DNA of 7,111 bases from Ignavibacteria bacterium (GTDB lineage: Bacteria; Bacteroidota; Ignavibacteria; Tepidaquicellales; Tepidaquicellaceae), in assembly GCA_018058125.1 (NCBI GenBank), contig JAGPCH010000068.1:1-7111 (forward strand), read 5' to 3'. A model generated the notes under the pieces. That model saw only the letters and a program-made list of their open reading frames with translations. It did no database searches and was not told the origin of the DNA. A program made the position numbers and the translations under genes. Each line of letters starts with the position of its first letter. Within the stretch, counting starts at the first letter, position 1. This document shows, piece after piece, positions 5,744-7,111 of the stretch.

Positions 5744-7111
5744 TTAATACCCGTGTAGCTCTTTGAGTTTTCTTTCAAAAGCATCTTTCTGAAAGAAATT
5801 CTCTTCGAGTGTCAGAGCAAACGGAACAGGCGTATCAAGACTTGCGCTTCTCATCACCGGCGCATCAAGGTAACTGAAACAATGTTCAGAAATATATGCT
5901 GCGATCTCCGCTCCAATTCCTCCTGTAAGTGTGTCTTCGTGAAGTATTATCAGCTTGCCGGTTTTCTTTACACTTTCTTCAATTGTTTCTTTATCCCATG
6001 GAAGTAAAATTCTCATGTCAATAAGTTCGGCTTCTATCCCAGGATTTTTTTGTAATGTTTTCTGTGCCCAGTGAACACCCATTCCGTAAGTCACTATCGT
6101 AAGATCATTTCCTTCTGTGATCAATTTTGCCTTAGATGTATCCACTGTATAATAATCATCAGGTATCTCGTCAGAAATACTTCTGTACAATGCTTTATGC
6201 TCAAAGAACATAACCGGATTAGGATCTTCTATTGCAGCTGCGATCATTCCCTTTGCATCATAAGGATTGGAAGGATAAAATATTTTTAAACCCGGGGTAT
6301 GAAAGAACCATGCTTCATTTGACTGCGAATGGAAAGGACCCGCTCCGACTCCGGCACCGCATGGCATCCTGATCACTACATCTGCATTCTGTCCCCATCG
6401 GTAATATATCTTAGCCAGATTATTCACAACCTGATTAAATCCGCTTGTTACAAAATCCGCAAACTGCATTTCTACAACAGACTTAATTCCTTTAATGGAT
6501 AAACCAAGTGCTGCTCCAATTATCGCAGATTCACAAAGCGGAGTGTTTCTGATCCTGTCTTTACCAAAATCTTTATAGAAATTTTCGGTGATCTTAAATA
6601 CACCTCCGTACTCAGCTATATCCTGTCCCATGATTATCAGGTCTTCATATCTCTCAAGAGACTGACGAAGTCCGTCCGAGACAGCATCAATTATTCTTTT
6701 CTTTGTTTTCTTTTCTGTCTTCGGATGAATTAATTTTTGCTCGAAGGGCGCATAGACAGAATTAATTTCAATTTTACTGTCCGGCACTATCTCAGATTCC
6801 TGATAAGCAATTTCGAGAGCATCATCTATTTCCTTTTTATATCCGCTTCGGATAATGTCTTTAAGTTCCTCGCTCAGAATTCCTTCTTCTAGTAAATAAT
6901 TTTCATAATTCATGATCGGATCTTTCTTTCCCCACTCTTCGATCAGCTCTGGCGGTACATACTTTACTCCCGAAGCTTCTTCATGACCCCGCATTCGGAA
7001 TGTCACACATTCAAGCAGTACCGGATGAGGATTGACTCTTATATTCTCCGATAATGTTTTAATGGTATCATAAACTGTAAGTATATTATTGCCGTCTATC
7101 TGCATGGATTC
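5744..7111 (-). CDS. 2-oxoacid dehydrogenase E1, fused alpha/beta subunits (5'-truncated by window edge)
   Basis: The frame stays open to the right edge and the residues before the first in-window Met (E-S-M) fit the family, so the true start lies outside. Numbering from the Met at 7105: residues 1-~105 are the C-terminal part of E1alpha, including VDGN-like IDGNN and the loop RMRGHEEASG (38-46). A linker follows, and residues ~136-453 are a whole E1beta. E1beta signs are TPLCE (188-192, Glu192 being the expected thiamine-diphosphate-activating residue), QFADF, GFNQ, RMPCGAGVGAGPFHSQS (H259 the expected active-site His), FEHKALYRS and the transketolase C-terminal domain from about 325. The enzyme decarboxylates pyruvate or a branched-chain 2-oxoacid and acylates the lipoyl group of E2. 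Substrate choice cannot be told from this part. Fused E1 of about 650-700 residues is common in Bacteroidota. No E2 or E3 gene is in view. Confidence 0.92.
   Translation of the reverse strand, partial: ESMQIDGNNILTVYDTIKTLSENIRVNPHPVLLECVTFRMRGHEEASGVKYVPPELIEEWGKKDPIMNYENYLLEEGILSEELKDIIRSGYKKEIDDALEIAYQESEIVPDSKIEINSVYAPFEQKLIHPKTEKKTKKRIIDAVSDGLRQSLERYEDLIIMGQDIAEYGGVFKITENFYKDFGKDRIRNTPLCESAIIGAALGLSIKGIKSVVEMQFADFVTSGFNQVVNNLAKIYYRWGQNADVVIRMPCGAGVGAGPFHSQSNEAWFFHTPGLKIFYPSNPYDAKGMIAAAIEDPNPVMFFEHKALYRSISDEIPDDYYTVDTSKAKLITEGNDLTIVTYGMGVHWAQKTLQKNPGIEAELIDMRILLPWDKETIEESVKKTGKLIILHEDTLTGGIGAEIAAYISEHCFSYLDAPVMRSASLDTPVPFALTLEENFFQKDAFERKLKELHGY

Noticed and set aside
6071..6289. 72-codon plus-strand frame antisense to E1beta
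   Set aside because: It is wholly opposite conserved E1beta sequence and has no support of its own.

Overview
The window is AT-rich and reads as a chromosome fragment of a Bacteroidota/Chlorobi-group bacterium. Ignavibacteria or a near relative is my best guess. This rests on three things: secreted proteins with a C-terminal dockerin-like pair of calcium loops, a fused alpha/beta E1 of a 2-oxoacid dehydrogenase, and starts that mostly lack a Shine-Dalgarno sequence. The assignment is inference; no marker gene is present.

Layout from left to right. (1) A 5'-complete, 3'-truncated minus-strand gene for an exported helical-repeat (HEAT-like) protein runs off the left edge. (2) A 223-bp divergent intergenic region holds a perfect FNR/DNR/HcpR-type palindrome and a Bacteroidota-like -7 element just before nrfH. 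(3) nrfH-nrfA (plus strand) encode the membrane quinol dehydrogenase and the pentaheme nitrite reductase that reduces nitrite to ammonium. (4) A minus-strand gene for an exported YCII-domain protein converges on nrfA with one base between the stop codons. (5) A 391-bp very AT-rich intergenic region has several short palindromes but no gene. (6) A plus-strand secreted beta-rich protein ends in a dockerin-like module and has the only strong Shine-Dalgarno sequence in the window, followed by a clear rho-independent terminator. (7) The 3' part of a fused E1alpha/E1beta 2-oxoacid dehydrogenase gene (minus strand) runs off the right edge.

The only clear functional unit is nrfHA. NrfH takes electrons from menaquinol and passes them to NrfA on the periplasmic side, giving respiratory or detoxifying nitrite ammonification. 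The palindrome lies where a CRP/FNR-family activator would sit, so induction by low oxygen, nitrite or NO is the natural hypothesis. The flanking genes show no obvious biochemical link to nrfHA. I found no RNA gene, insertion sequence, CRISPR array or attachment site, and nothing that clearly marks a new multi-gene system. The most useful leads are the regulatory architecture of nrfHA, a shortened active-site loop in NrfA, and the exported YCII and dockerin proteins.
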